A stretch of DNA of 37,493 nucleotides from Betaproteobacteria bacterium (GCA_009923755.1 RFSW01000005.1:1-37493), one strand, 5' to 3'; numbered from the stretch's first letter, positions 1 through 14,891 are shown. Notes: a model not told the origin generated them from the letters alone. Numbers and translations: made by a program.

Positions 1-278
1 TTGCGGTTGAGGGTCTCGAGCAGGGCCTGCAAGCGTCCGGCGTCGAGTTTGGTCACGAACTGCTTCGTCCGTTCGAGCATGACCCCGAGGTCCTGCTCGG
101 CATGCTGATAGCGCCGCGTCACGCGGCTGATCTCGTTCAGTTGCGACAAGACGTCCTTGCGCAAGAGATCAGTCTCGGCGCGCACCCGCAGCATCACCCA
201 GATGGCGAACGCGAAGCACCCGGCCAGCGCGACTAGAAGCGCCGCTAGCGCGATGATCTGGACGGTGGTGAGCTGCAT
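1..278 (-). CDS. Partial CDS: membrane-anchored coiled-coil protein (N-terminal part; C-terminus lies outside window)
   Basis: Reverse-strand reading from ATG at 278: MQLTTVQIIALAALLVALAGCFAFAIWVMLRVRAETDLLRKDVLSQLNEISRVTRRYQHAEQDLGVMLERTKQFV..., one N-terminal TM segment then heptad-like helix; open to window edge. Confidence 0.6.
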   Translation of the reverse strand, partial: MQLTTVQIIALAALLVALAGCFAFAIWVMLRVRAETDLLRKDVLSQLNEISRVTRRYQHAEQDLGVMLERTKQFVTKLDAGRLQALLETLNR

Positions 279-295
279 GCGGGCGGCTAAAGGCG

Positions 296-1159
296 CTAGC
301 TCATGCGGATCAGCGCGAGCGAGCCTGATGCGAAGCCCGGCACGGCAAGCTCGAACGCCACGCCCCAGCGATTGTGTTTGAGCGGCTTCGCCAGCAACTC
401 AAGTTTCACGTTCACCAGGCTCGCGCGGGTCATCAGGGTTTGGTGGTGGGGATCGAACAAAGCGGCGAGCATCCCCATGAAACGTTGGGCGTGGGAATCT
501 GCCTCGTGCAGCGCCTTATCGCCGGCGCTGGAGTCGGGGCTGTCGGTGCCAGCCAAGCCGCCGAGCAGATTCACCAGGCTCGAGTCCATGAGTCCGAGGC
601 CGATCGCCACGTTATCTGTGGCCCGGGCGAAGACGCCGAGAAGCACCTTGCCGGAGAGGTGCTCGAAGGTCTCCAGCGGTATCGGGCGGATCTCCCAAGA
701 GCCATCGGGCACGAAGCCATCGGCCACCTCGAGCACCTGCTTGACGGTGGGAACCAACAAGGCGCTGTCGTCGCTCATGACCGGCAGCGGCTCTGCGATG
801 GCCTGGCGGACGCTCTCCAGGAGTTCCTCGTCGCGAAACGGCTTTTGCAAAATAAAGGAGACCCCGTGCGAACGCGCTTCGGCGAGGCGGATCTCGTTGG
901 TTTCGGTCGTGACGATGCCGACGCGGATGCGCTCGTGGTTGGAGTGCCGCAGCTTGATCAGCATTTCGAGGCCGGTCATCCCGGGCATATGCCAATCGGT
1001 GATGATGAGGTCGGGTTTGAGCGTAGCGGCAAGCTCAATCGCCTCGGCCCCACCCGAGACCACATGGACCTGCTCCTTCTCGTAGCCACCTGCCGTCAGC
1101 GCGCGTCGGATGATGCTCTGGGTGGCGCGGCTGTCATCGACGATGATGAACCTGTGCAT
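296..1159 (-). CDS. Response regulator with N-terminal receiver domain and C-terminal possibly CheX/CheC-like domain
   Basis: Receiver signature FIIVDDSRATQSIIRRAL...DLIITDWHMPGMTGLEML...QKPF; C-terminal ~150 aa resembles a degenerate CheX/CheC fold. Confidence 0.85.
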   Translation of the reverse strand: MHRFIIVDDSRATQSIIRRALTAGGYEKEQVHVVSGGAEAIELAATLKPDLIITDWHMPGMTGLEMLIKLRHSNHERIRVGIVTTETNEIRLAEARSHGVSFILQKPFRDEELLESVRQAIAEPLPVMSDDSALLVPTVKQVLEVADGFVPDGSWEIRPIPLETFEHLSGKVLLGVFARATDNVAIGLGLMDSSLVNLLGGLAGTDSPDSSAGDKALHEADSHAQRFMGMLAALFDPHHQTLMTRASLVNVKLELLAKPLKHNRWGVAFELAVPGFASGSLALIRMS

Positions 1160-1653
1160 CAGACAGCCCCCCCCGGCTCATAGCCGGACATCGGATCAAA
1201 CAAGATCACCACAAGTTTCCGGTTTTGCTCGCGGGCTTCGAACAGCGCCCGGATGCCGCTGGCCAGCGAGACCAGTCGGTAGCCGTCCAGCGCCATCGCT
1301 TCTGGCAAACCGATGTCGGCAAGATTCCCGCACGGCAGATACTCGACCAAGCACCCGGAGAAAACATTGCACGCTTCAGCGCACGCATCGTCAATGTCAG
1401 ATTGGGACAGTTCGGCAGGTTCGAGGTCGAACATGACGCTAGCGAGGGTCTCGGCGTCTTCGCGGGAGATGACCAGCGCAACGCCGGCGCGACGGGAGGC
1501 GTCGTCGAGGCCCAGCGGCAGGACGATGCGGCGATCGCCTTCCGCGGTGGCCGTACCCGGGCCGTTCACCACAAGCCGGAACGTGCGGCTCTCCCGGGCA
1601 AGCGCCTCCCAGATACTGCTCAAGCGCGCTTCGATCTCATGGGGCTGCAGCAT
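1159..1653 (-). CDS. CheX/CheC-like chemotaxis phosphatase-family protein
   Basis: Start chosen at MLQPHEIEARL; motif SDIDDACAEACNVFSG fits the CheX/CheC E-x2-N signature; TGATG overlap with downstream response regulator. Confidence 0.65.
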   Translation of the reverse strand: MLQPHEIEARLSSIWEALARESRTFRLVVNGPGTATAEGDRRIVLPLGLDDASRRAGVALVISREDAETLASVMFDLEPAELSQSDIDDACAEACNVFSGCLVEYLPCGNLADIGLPEAMALDGYRLVSLASGIRALFEAREQNRKLVVILFDPMSGYEPGGAV

Positions 1654-2142
1654 GTCAGGGGCGCTCGGCGATAGGACCTTCGCATTGTTCTGCGCCAATG
1701 TGACAAATCGATCACGGTCATGAGCGATGCGAGCGCAGTCTCTTGTGGCCCGAGATCGGATTGGCCAGGACATCGTTGGTCACGCTGTTCATCCGTATGA
1801 CCAGCGCCGGGAAGCCTGCCGAGCCTTGTGCACGGGCTTGGGGAGGGCGTCTCTGGCTCCCTGGATCCGGTCATCCAGGGGCCGAAATTCTTTGAGGTCG
1901 ACAAAGCCGACCAAAGCCACTATGTTAGTTATGCAAAAGTTTGCAGTTAGTCGGTGAGTCCCCGTGCGTCGCACTGGGAACCATTCCCGGATCCGATGGA
2001 TTCGTCCTCCCGGTTGACCTGCTGCGAACTTCTGCAACATGGCTAGCCCGAGTGGGCGCCGTAGGGCGGCGCTTCGTCGTGGCGGGCTTCATTTCCGGGT
2101 CCCATGGATCCGTCATCTAAAAATCAGGTATCTGGAGGCGAA

Positions 2143-3403
2143 ATGGCAGCGAAGTTTACGCTTAAGGGCAAGTGGGTCTCGTTGGGTGTGGCAGCGTCGG
2201 CGTTGATGGCGGCTCAAAGCGCCATGGCGGTAGACGTTCAGGTGGAAGTGTTCCAGAAGAGCAAGAATCCCTGGGGCATGGCTTTCCTGAAGGACGGCAC
2301 CTTCTTCTTCACCGAAAAGTGCGACGGTCTTTCTGTGCGTCTTCCGTCCGGCAGCGTCAACAAGCTGCTCGGCGTGGGTGGCTCCAGCGGCTACGCCTCG
2401 GTCAGGGACGATCTGTTCTGTGATGGTCAGGCTGGTGTGCTCGGCGTCGAGGTCGATCCGAAGTTCAGCGAGAACCGGTTCATCTACGTCCGCTCCACGT
2501 CCCAGGGCGCCAACCGCAAGTACGGTGGTTACGCCAACATCCTGATGCGCATGAAGGTCAACAACGACTTCTCCGGCGTCACCGATGTCGTCGACATCAT
2601 CGATGACATGGGCTACAAGCCCAAGGCCACCAAGCATCCCTTCGGCGGCCCCGGCGCTCACAACGGCGGCATCGTCCGCTTCGGTCCTGACGGCTTCCTG
2701 TACGTGACCATCGGTGACAACCATAACGGCCCCGGTCCGCAGGATCCGAACGCACTGATCGGCAAGCTGCTGCGCGTCGACCGCGACGGCAAGGCGGCAC
2801 CGGGCAACAAGTCGCCCGGGTCGGACAAGCGCATCTTCGCCCACGGCTTCCGCAACCCGCAGGGCATCACTTTCCGCCCGGGTTCAGGCGACGTGTACCT
2901 GTCTGAGAACGGCCCGTGGCACAACGACGAGGTCACCAAGGTCGTCAATGGTGGCAACGGCGGCTGGGATCCGCGCGACAACGTCAACGGTCGTGGCGAG
3001 TGCCTATTCGCCGAACCAGATGGGTGCCGTTCCGCCGAAGGAGCGTGCCGCATTCATGCCCATGACCGACCTGAAGGCTTACCCCGCTGCGCTGAAGCCG
3101 GCATTCAACAATAACGGCCTGTCGCAAGGCATGTGTGGCAGCGCCTGGTTGGTCGGCAGCCAGTGGAAGGAATGGGAAGGTCGTCTGGCTGTGGGTTACG
3201 CCGGCATCGGCATCCACGGCACGGCGGTCGGTAACCGCATCGACATCCTGAACGTCGCGAACGACGGTTCCGGGGCCACCAAGGAGGAACTCTCCTGGCC
3301 CACCGCTACCGGTCGTCTGCGTCACCTCATCTCGGGCCCGGATGGCGCGCTGTATGTCGGCGATGAAGCCAGCGGCAACATCTACCGCGTGACCCCCCTG
3401 TAA
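2143..3403 (+). CDS. PQQ-dependent aldose sugar dehydrogenase-like (soluble GDH/HHIP-type beta-propeller), frameshifted near 3001-3006
   Basis: RBS ctggaggcgaaATG, signal peptide MAAKFTLKGKWVSLGVAASALMAAQSAMA; GAHNGGIVRFGPDGFLYVTIGD, FAHGFRNPQGITFRPGSGDVYLSENGP. Reading continues in another frame (YSPNQMGAVPPKERAAFMPMTDLKAY...GPDGALYVGDEASGNIYRVTPL). Confidence 0.85.
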
Positions 3404-3427
3404 CATCCAAGCGTAATGTTGCGAGAG

Positions 3428-3462
3428 CGCGCTGTATCAGTACTGGTACAGCGCGTTTTTTA
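3428..3462 (+). terminator. Rho-independent terminator downstream of sugar dehydrogenase
   Basis: cgcgctgta / tacagcgcg 9-bp perfect stem followed by tttttta. Confidence 0.8.
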
Positions 3463-3517
3463 TTGGCTTGGCCTACTGTTTGGACGCTTGGCGTCGTTTC
3501 GCTTTGAGGATGCAAAC

Positions 3518-3886
3518 ATGAGTAAGACCTTGGATTCGATTCTGTCCGGTGTTGTGTCTTGGGGCTGCGGTACGGCAGTGTTGCTCGCCGTGGCGTGCAC
3601 CGTGAACACTGCCTACGCCGGGAGCGAAGAGCTCACAAAGCTCATGCTTTCGAACAACTGTACCGCTTGTCACATGATCGACAAGCGTAAATACGGCCCG
3701 CAGTTCGTTGAGGTGGCCGAGAAGTACGCTGGCGACAGCGGGGCTGCGAGCAGGCTTGCGGCCAAGATCAAGGCTGGCGGGACCGGTGTGTGGGGTGAAG
3801 ATGTCATGCCGCCTCAACCCCATGTGTCCGACGCCGACGCCAAGGCCATCGCCGACCTGATACTTGCGCTCAAGCCCGCCAAGTAG
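3518..3886 (+). CDS. Small periplasmic c-type cytochrome (cytochrome c551-like)
   Basis: Signal peptide then NNCTACHMIDKRKYGPQF (CxxCH) and EDVMPPQP (likely Met ligand). Confidence 0.9.
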   Translation: MSKTLDSILSGVVSWGCGTAVLLAVACTVNTAYAGSEELTKLMLSNNCTACHMIDKRKYGPQFVEVAEKYAGDSGAASRLAAKIKAGGTGVWGEDVMPPQPHVSDADAKAIADLILALKPAK

Positions 3887-3924
3887 CCATCTTCGGCCTT
3901 GACGGCACTCATCTCTTGGCGGGG

Positions 3925-4326
3925 TCAGTCGCCCTCGCCGCTAGGGCATAGCGTGTCGAATAGCGGTCGGCCGAGTACGCCGGTCGGCAGGTCTTGCCAG
4001 ACACTTGAGCTGGCGGGGACAGGTAGCGACACGGCCTCACCCACCGCCCAGGGGTGGTTGAACCTGTCGACCTGCAAAATGCGGAAGCGCCCGGCCATGC
4101 AGTCGTATTCATGCACGGATACGGTTGTGTCGGCACTTGCGGCGGCAGGCTGCCACTGACGAAGCACCCTGACTTGCCGGTAGATGGCCATCGGCCCGGT
4201 CTGCCGGATGGCCCCGGAATCGATGTAGTAGCCAAACTCCGGCGACCCATCCGTGCCCAGAGGCGTCCAGCCGGCCACAGCGTCAGGCGCTAGCAGCACT
4301 GCGATACAGATCAGGGGGTGGCGCAT
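3925..4326 (-). CDS. Secreted surface-adhesin protein E-like protein
   Basis: Signal peptide MRHPLICIAVLLAPDAVAG; YYIDSGAIRQTGPMAIYRQVRVL...SVHEYDCMAGRFRIL resembles the adhesin_E family. Confidence 0.6.
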   Translation of the reverse strand: MRHPLICIAVLLAPDAVAGWTPLGTDGSPEFGYYIDSGAIRQTGPMAIYRQVRVLRQWQPAAASADTTVSVHEYDCMAGRFRILQVDRFNHPWAVGEAVSLPVPASSSVWQDLPTGVLGRPLFDTLCPSGEGD

Positions 4327-4379
4327 CTTGCGGATGTTCCTCAAGCGCCGTGGCTGCGCGCAGGGGCGGCTGTCGTGCT

Positions 4380-4466
4380 TGGTGCCGGGAGGGGGACTCG
4401 AACCCCCACAGTGTCACCACCGGCGGATTTTGAGTCCGCTGCGTCTACCGATTCCGCCATCCCGGC
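4380..4466 (-). tRNA. tRNA-Leu (anticodon CAA), 3' CCA encoded
   Basis: GCCGGGATGGCGGAATCGGTAGACGCAGCGGACTCAAAATCCGC CGGTGGTGACACTGTG GGGGTTCGAGTCCCCCTCCCGGCACCA; long variable arm, acceptor pairing GCCGGGA/TCCCGGC. Confidence 0.97.
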
Positions 4467-4529
4467 TGGAGGGGAGGGCGGATTATCCGGTGCCACGAGG
4501 CGCCGCTGCAAGCGCGCGCTGCCTGAGAT

Positions 4530-4574
4530 AAAAAAAGCCGGACCGGGCGGCCTTCCATCCGCGCCGGCCCGGCT
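4530..4574 (-). terminator. Rho-independent terminator of BLUF-like/HTH gene
   Basis: Reverse strand AGCCGGGCCGGCGCGG-ATGGAAGG-CCGCCCGGTCCGGCT then TTTTTT; ~15-bp stem with one bulge and a U tract. Confidence 0.85.
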
Positions 4575-4584
4575 GAGGGAAACG

Positions 4585-5469
4585 TCACCTGGAATAGCCC
4601 ATCGAGGGGGCCGAGGCGGCGACCGCGCAGACCACCTCCGGCATCACGCTCATCACGCGGATCAGCGTCGCGGCCGCGCCGGTGGGTACGCGTTTGCCCT
4701 GTTCCCAATTGCGCAGCGTGTGCAGGGGTACACCGAAGCGTCGCGCGAACTCGACTTGCGTCAAGCCACTGCGTTGGCGCACCGCCCGTACCGTCGAGGA
4801 TGGCGTGTCATGGCCGTTGCTGCCATTGCTCGGGCTGATGTGATTGGCATGACGTAACGGCGCATGCAGCAGGGCGGCGCCACGTTCATTCCGCTCCGGC
4901 ATCCACTCGCCATCGACGATGAACGCACGCAAGCGGCGTCCGGCCTCCGGGTCGTCGTGGGCAAAAGCGTGTTCGATGCGACCGAAGCGGTCGCTGTCCA
5001 GTTGCGTGCTGGCCATCCACCAGCCGGGGAAATCCCGTTTCAGCGCAGGGCGCACGCGCAGCACGGTGAACTCGCTGTGGCGGGGGTCGCGGCCGATCAC
5101 CGTGAGAGCGTCGCCGACCCGCTCCGCGGTGCCTTCGAGCACCAGCAGCACGGCCTCGCCTTGTCGTGCCAGTACCCCAGTGATATTGCGCTTACGGTTC
5201 TCGCGGCGCGCCTGCGAGAGCAGGTCTACCCAGCCATCTCCCCCGTGCACCATGCGGCTGCGGCAGACCGCTTGGACCAGCTGGTTTGCGGTCACGGCCG
5301 GCAGCAGTGGAGCTTGCAGGGGGGGTTGACGCGGCGCTCGCGGGCGGGTTAAGGCGGACGCTGTCCCGATGTCGGGGGGGCGCCCGGCGCCATTCTTCGC
5401 GGCGGCGCTTGCGGATGCGTTCTTGGGGCTGGCAGCGGCATTCTTCATGGGTGGCAATCTATCGGGCAC
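4585..5469 (-). CDS. BLUF-fold domain protein with C-terminal XRE/HigA-type helix-turn-helix
   Basis: BLUF-like segment [11 protein letters not shown]...[113 protein letters not shown]. Start could be GTG 5469 or ATG 5448. Confidence 0.8.
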   Translation of the reverse strand: MPDRLPPMKNAAASPKNASASAAAKNGAGRPPDIGTASALTRPRAPRQPPLQAPLLPAVTANQLVQAVCRSRMVHGGDGWVDLLSQARRENRKRNITGVLARQGEAVLLVLEGTAERVGDALTVIGRDPRHSEFTVLRVRPALKRDFPGWWMASTQLDSDRFGRIEHAFAHDDPEAGRRLRAFIVDGEWMPERNERGAALLHAPLRHANHISPSNGSNGHDTPSSTVRAVRQRSGLTQVEFARRFGVPLHTLRNWEQGKRVPTGAAATLIRVMSVMPEVVCAVAASAPSMGYSR

Positions 5470-5538
5470 CGCCGCAGCGCGCTTTGCGGCAGATCAAGCT
5501 TCGCCGGTCCGATGTGCCATGAGTTAGAGTCGCGACCC

Positions 5539-7850
<2,312 letters not shown>

Positions 7851-7934
7851 GACGGAGCTGCGTGCCGGGGCTCCTGCCCGGCAGGCTACGCAGCATCCCC
7901 GTGCTACCATCGCGCACCCTTGTAAACGCCTGAC

Positions 7935-8300
7935 ATGACTGACATGACCGCTGTTCGTCCCGCCCTTGCCGGCCTGCTGCTCACCGCTGCCGCACCCGCC
8001 CTCGCCGAGTCCGCGCCGGCCGCCTTTGAGTTCACCCAGCTGTTGCCCATGCTGGTGATCTTTGTGCTGTTTTATTTCATGCTCATCCGCCCGCAGATGA
8101 AGCGTGCCAAAGAGCACAAGCAGATGGTCGATGGCCTGCAGGTGGGTGACGAGGTCGTCGCCGGCGGAGGCATGCTGGGCAGAGTCACCAAGGTCGCTGA
8201 CGCCTACGTCACCATAGAAGTCGCCAAGGACACCCGCATCGTCGTGCAGCGTCCGAGCATCCAGACCGTTCTGCCCAAAGGCAGCATCGCGGCTGCCTGA
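7935..8300 (+). CDS. yajC: Preprotein translocase subunit YajC
   Basis: LPMLVIFVLFYFMLIRPQMKRAKEHKQMVDGLQVGDEVVAGGGMLGRV; followed by secDF. Confidence 0.97.
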   Translation: MTDMTAVRPALAGLLLTAAAPALAESAPAAFEFTQLLPMLVIFVLFYFMLIRPQMKRAKEHKQMVDGLQVGDEVVAGGGMLGRVTKVADAYVTIEVAKDTRIVVQRPSIQTVLPKGSIAAA

Positions 8301-8406
8301 GCGTGCGCAGACAGCGAGCGGGGTCGGCGGGCGCATCCGCCGCCGCTGGCTGTCCCGCCCGTCCGGTGTCCGCCTCTGACGAACCTCCTCTGATGAACCT
8401 CTCCCG

Positions 8407-10269
8407 ATGAACCGGTTCCCGCTTTGGAAGAACGCTCTGATCGCCATCGTCATGGTGCTCGGGGTGGTCTACACCGTACCCAACCTGTTCGGCGAGGTGC
8501 CGGCGGTGCAGGTGCTGCCGGCTCGAGCGGGCGTCAAGGCCGATGCCGCCCTGATGGGCAGTGTCGAGGAGGCGCTCAAGGCGGGTGGCGTGAGTCCGCA
8601 GTCGGTCGTCAGAGACGAGCGCAGCATCCGCGTGCGCCTGGCCAGCACCGACGAGCAGCTCAAGTCCCGTGACGTTCTGCAGCAGGCGCTCGGCGGCAAC
8701 GTCATTGTCGCGCTTGCCTTGCAGTCGGCGTCTCCCGAGTGGTTGTCGTCGATCCGCGCTTTACCCATGTATCTCGGCCTCGACTTGCGTGGCGGCGTGC
8801 ACTTCCTGCTGGAAGTCGATATGAAGACTGCCATCACCAAGGCGGTCGAGCGTAATCAGAATGAGCTGCGTGGCAGTCTGCGCGAGGCCCGCATCAGCTA
8901 TGGCGGCATCAGCCGGCAGGGTGACGATTTGGTGCTTCGCTTCAAGGACGATGACGCCCGCAGCAAAGCGCGCGCTTTGATCGAGAAGGATTTCCGCGGC
9001 GTGTCGATGCGCGACGACGCGGTCGGCGACGACTTGCGTCTGGTTCTGTCGCTGACGCCTGCCGAGCTCAAGCGCATCGAAGAGGCCTCACTCCAGCAGA
9101 ACATCACCACGCTGAGAAACCGCGTCAATGAGCTTGGCGTGGCCGAGCCGATCGTGCAGCAGCAAGGCGCAGCGCGTGTCGTGGTGCAGCTGCCCGGCGT
9201 GCAGGACACCGCCAAAGCCAAAGACATCCTCGGCCGCACCGCGACCTTGGAGTTGCGGATGGTCGATGAGGAGCACTCCGACCCCGGCGCCCTGGCTGCC
9301 GCGCAGGCGGGACAGGTGCCGTTCGGCGACGACTTCGTCACCGACCGTGAGGGCCGGCCCTATGTGGTGAAAAAGCAGGTCTACCTGACCGGCGAGAACA
9401 TTGCCGACGCGCAGCCTGGCTTTGATGGCCAGAGCGGTCAGCCTGCCGTGCACATCAACCTCGACGGCAAGGGCGCGCGCATCTTCAAGCAGGTCACGCG
9501 CGAGAACGTCGGTAAGCGCATGGCCATGCTGCTGGTCGAGAAGGGCCGCTCGGAGGTGGTTACCGCCCCGGTCATCCGCACCGAGATCGCCGGCGGCCGC
9601 GTGCAGATCAGCGGTGCCATGAACACCGAGGAAGCCCGCGACATCGCGCTGCTGTTGCGCGCCGGCTCGCTGGCGGCGCCGATGGAGATCGTCGAGGAGC
9701 GCACCGTGGGCCCCTCGCTCGGTGCCGACAACATCAGCCGTGGCATCAATTCGACGCTCTATGGCTTTGCCGCCATCGTCGTCTTCATGGTCATCTACTA
9801 CCTCGCGTTCGGCGCGATCTCCTCGGTGGCGCTGGCCAGCAACCTGTTCCTGCTGATCGCGCTGCTCTCGCTGCTGCAGGCCACCCTAACGCTGCCCGGC
9901 ATCGCTGCCATCGCGCTCACGCTCGGTATGGCGATCGACGCCAACGTGCTGATCAACGAGCGTATCCGCGAGGAACTGCGCAACGGCAATTCGCCGGCCG
10001 CGTCGATCGTCGCCGGCTACGACCGCGCCTTCGACACCATCCTCGACTCCAACATCACCTCGCTGATCGCTGGGCTCGCCCTGCTTGCGTTCGGCTCCGG
10101 CCCGGTACGCGGCTTCGCAGTGGTGCACTGCCTCGGTATCCTGACCTCGATGTTCAGCGCGGTGTTGGTTTCGCGCGCGCTGGTCAACTTGGTCTATGGC
10201 CGGCAGAAGCGCATCGCGCGGCTGTCGATCGGCAACACCGACTGGGCACAGCGCGACGCCGCCGCCTGA
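8407..10269 (+). CDS. secD: Protein translocase subunit SecD
   Basis: LGLDLRGGVHFLLEVDM...GMAIDANVLINERIREELRNG. Confidence 0.98.
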   Translation: MNRFPLWKNALIAIVMVLGVVYTVPNLFGEVPAVQVLPARAGVKADAALMGSVEEALKAGGVSPQSVVRDERSIRVRLASTDEQLKSRDVLQQALGGNVIVALALQSASPEWLSSIRALPMYLGLDLRGGVHFLLEVDMKTAITKAVERNQNELRGSLREARISYGGISRQGDDLVLRFKDDDARSKARALIEKDFRGVSMRDDAVGDDLRLVLSLTPAELKRIEEASLQQNITTLRNRVNELGVAEPIVQQQGAARVVVQLPGVQDTAKAKDILGRTATLELRMVDEEHSDPGALAAAQAGQVPFGDDFVTDREGRPYVVKKQVYLTGENIADAQPGFDGQSGQPAVHINLDGKGARIFKQVTRENVGKRMAMLLVEKGRSEVVTAPVIRTEIAGGRVQISGAMNTEEARDIALLLRAGSLAAPMEIVEERTVGPSLGADNISRGINSTLYGFAAIVVFMVIYYLAFGAISSVALASNLFLLIALLSLLQATLTLPGIAAIALTLGMAIDANVLINERIREELRNGNSPAASIVAGYDRAFDTILDSNITSLIAGLALLAFGSGPVRGFAVVHCLGILTSMFSAVLVSRALVNLVYGRQKRIARLSIGNTDWAQRDAAA

Positions 10270-10284
10270 TCAGGACGCACTGCC

Positions 10285-11214
10285 ATGGAATTCTTCCGTA
10301 TCCGCCGCGACATCCCGTTCATGCGCCACGCCTTGTGGTTCAACGTGGTGTCGATCGTCACGTTTCTTGCCGCGGTGTTTTTTCTCACCACGCGTGGCCT
10401 GCATTTTTCGGTCGAGTTCACCGGTGGCACCGTCATGGAGGTCTCAACGCCGCAGGCTGCCGACCTGTCACGCATCCGCAGCGAGCTCTCCGGGCTCGGC
10501 TTTGCTGATGCCTCGGTGCAGAACTTCGGCACCTCCCGTGATGTGCTGATCCGTCTGCCAGTCAAGCAGGGCCTGACCAGCGCGCAGCTCTCGGAGCAGG
10601 TGTTCGCCTCGCTCAAGGCCGCGGAGCCTGGCATCGAGTTGCGTCGTGTGGAGTTCGTCGGGCCGCAGATCGGCAAGGAGCTCGCCACCGACGGCGGCAT
10701 GGCACTCCTGTTCGTCTGCCTGGGCATCGTGATCTATCTGTGGATGCGCTTTGAGTGGAAGTTCGGCGTCTCTGCGCTGATCGCCAACCTCCACGATGTG
10801 GTCATCATCCTGGGCTTCTTTGCTTTCTTCCAGTGGGAGTTCTCGCTCACCGTTTTGGCCGCGGTGCTCGCCGTGCTGGGCTATTCGGTGAACGAGTCGG
10901 TGGTGGTGTTCGACCGTATCCGCGAGAACTTCCGCAAGCTGCGCGGCCGCAGCGTGCCCGAGATCATCGACAACGCGCTGACCCGTACCATGAGCCGCAC
11001 CATCATCACCCACGGTTCGACGCAGCTCGCTGTCTTGTCGATGCTGATCTTCGGCGGCGAGGCTTTGCATGGCTTCGCGCTGGCGCTGACCATCGGCATC
11101 CTGTTCGGTATCTATTCTTCAGCCTTCGTCGCATCTGCGCTGGTGATGTGGCTTGGGGTGACACAGGCAGACCTGGTCAAGCCGGTCAAAGAACACGTCG
11201 ACGCGCTGCCGTAA
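10285..11214 (+). CDS. secF: Protein translocase subunit SecF
   Basis: FSVEFTGGTVMEV...LGYSVNESVVVFDRIRENFRK...SRTIITHGSTQLAVLSMLIFGGEALHGFALALTIGI. Confidence 0.98.
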   Translation: MEFFRIRRDIPFMRHALWFNVVSIVTFLAAVFFLTTRGLHFSVEFTGGTVMEVSTPQAADLSRIRSELSGLGFADASVQNFGTSRDVLIRLPVKQGLTSAQLSEQVFASLKAAEPGIELRRVEFVGPQIGKELATDGGMALLFVCLGIVIYLWMRFEWKFGVSALIANLHDVVIILGFFAFFQWEFSLTVLAAVLAVLGYSVNESVVVFDRIRENFRKLRGRSVPEIIDNALTRTMSRTIITHGSTQLAVLSMLIFGGEALHGFALALTIGILFGIYSSAFVASALVMWLGVTQADLVKPVKEHVDALP

Positions 11215-11228
11215 GGGGTTCTGCTGCG

Positions 11229-14891
<3,663 letters not shown>

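Noticed and set aside
374-1183. 269-aa plus-strand ORF opposite the response regulator
   Set aside because: Shadow ORF of a clear receiver-domain gene.
4380-4466. tRNA-Leu as integration site of a genomic island
   Set aside because: No integrase, no visible direct repeat of the tRNA 3' end, and flanking genes look native.
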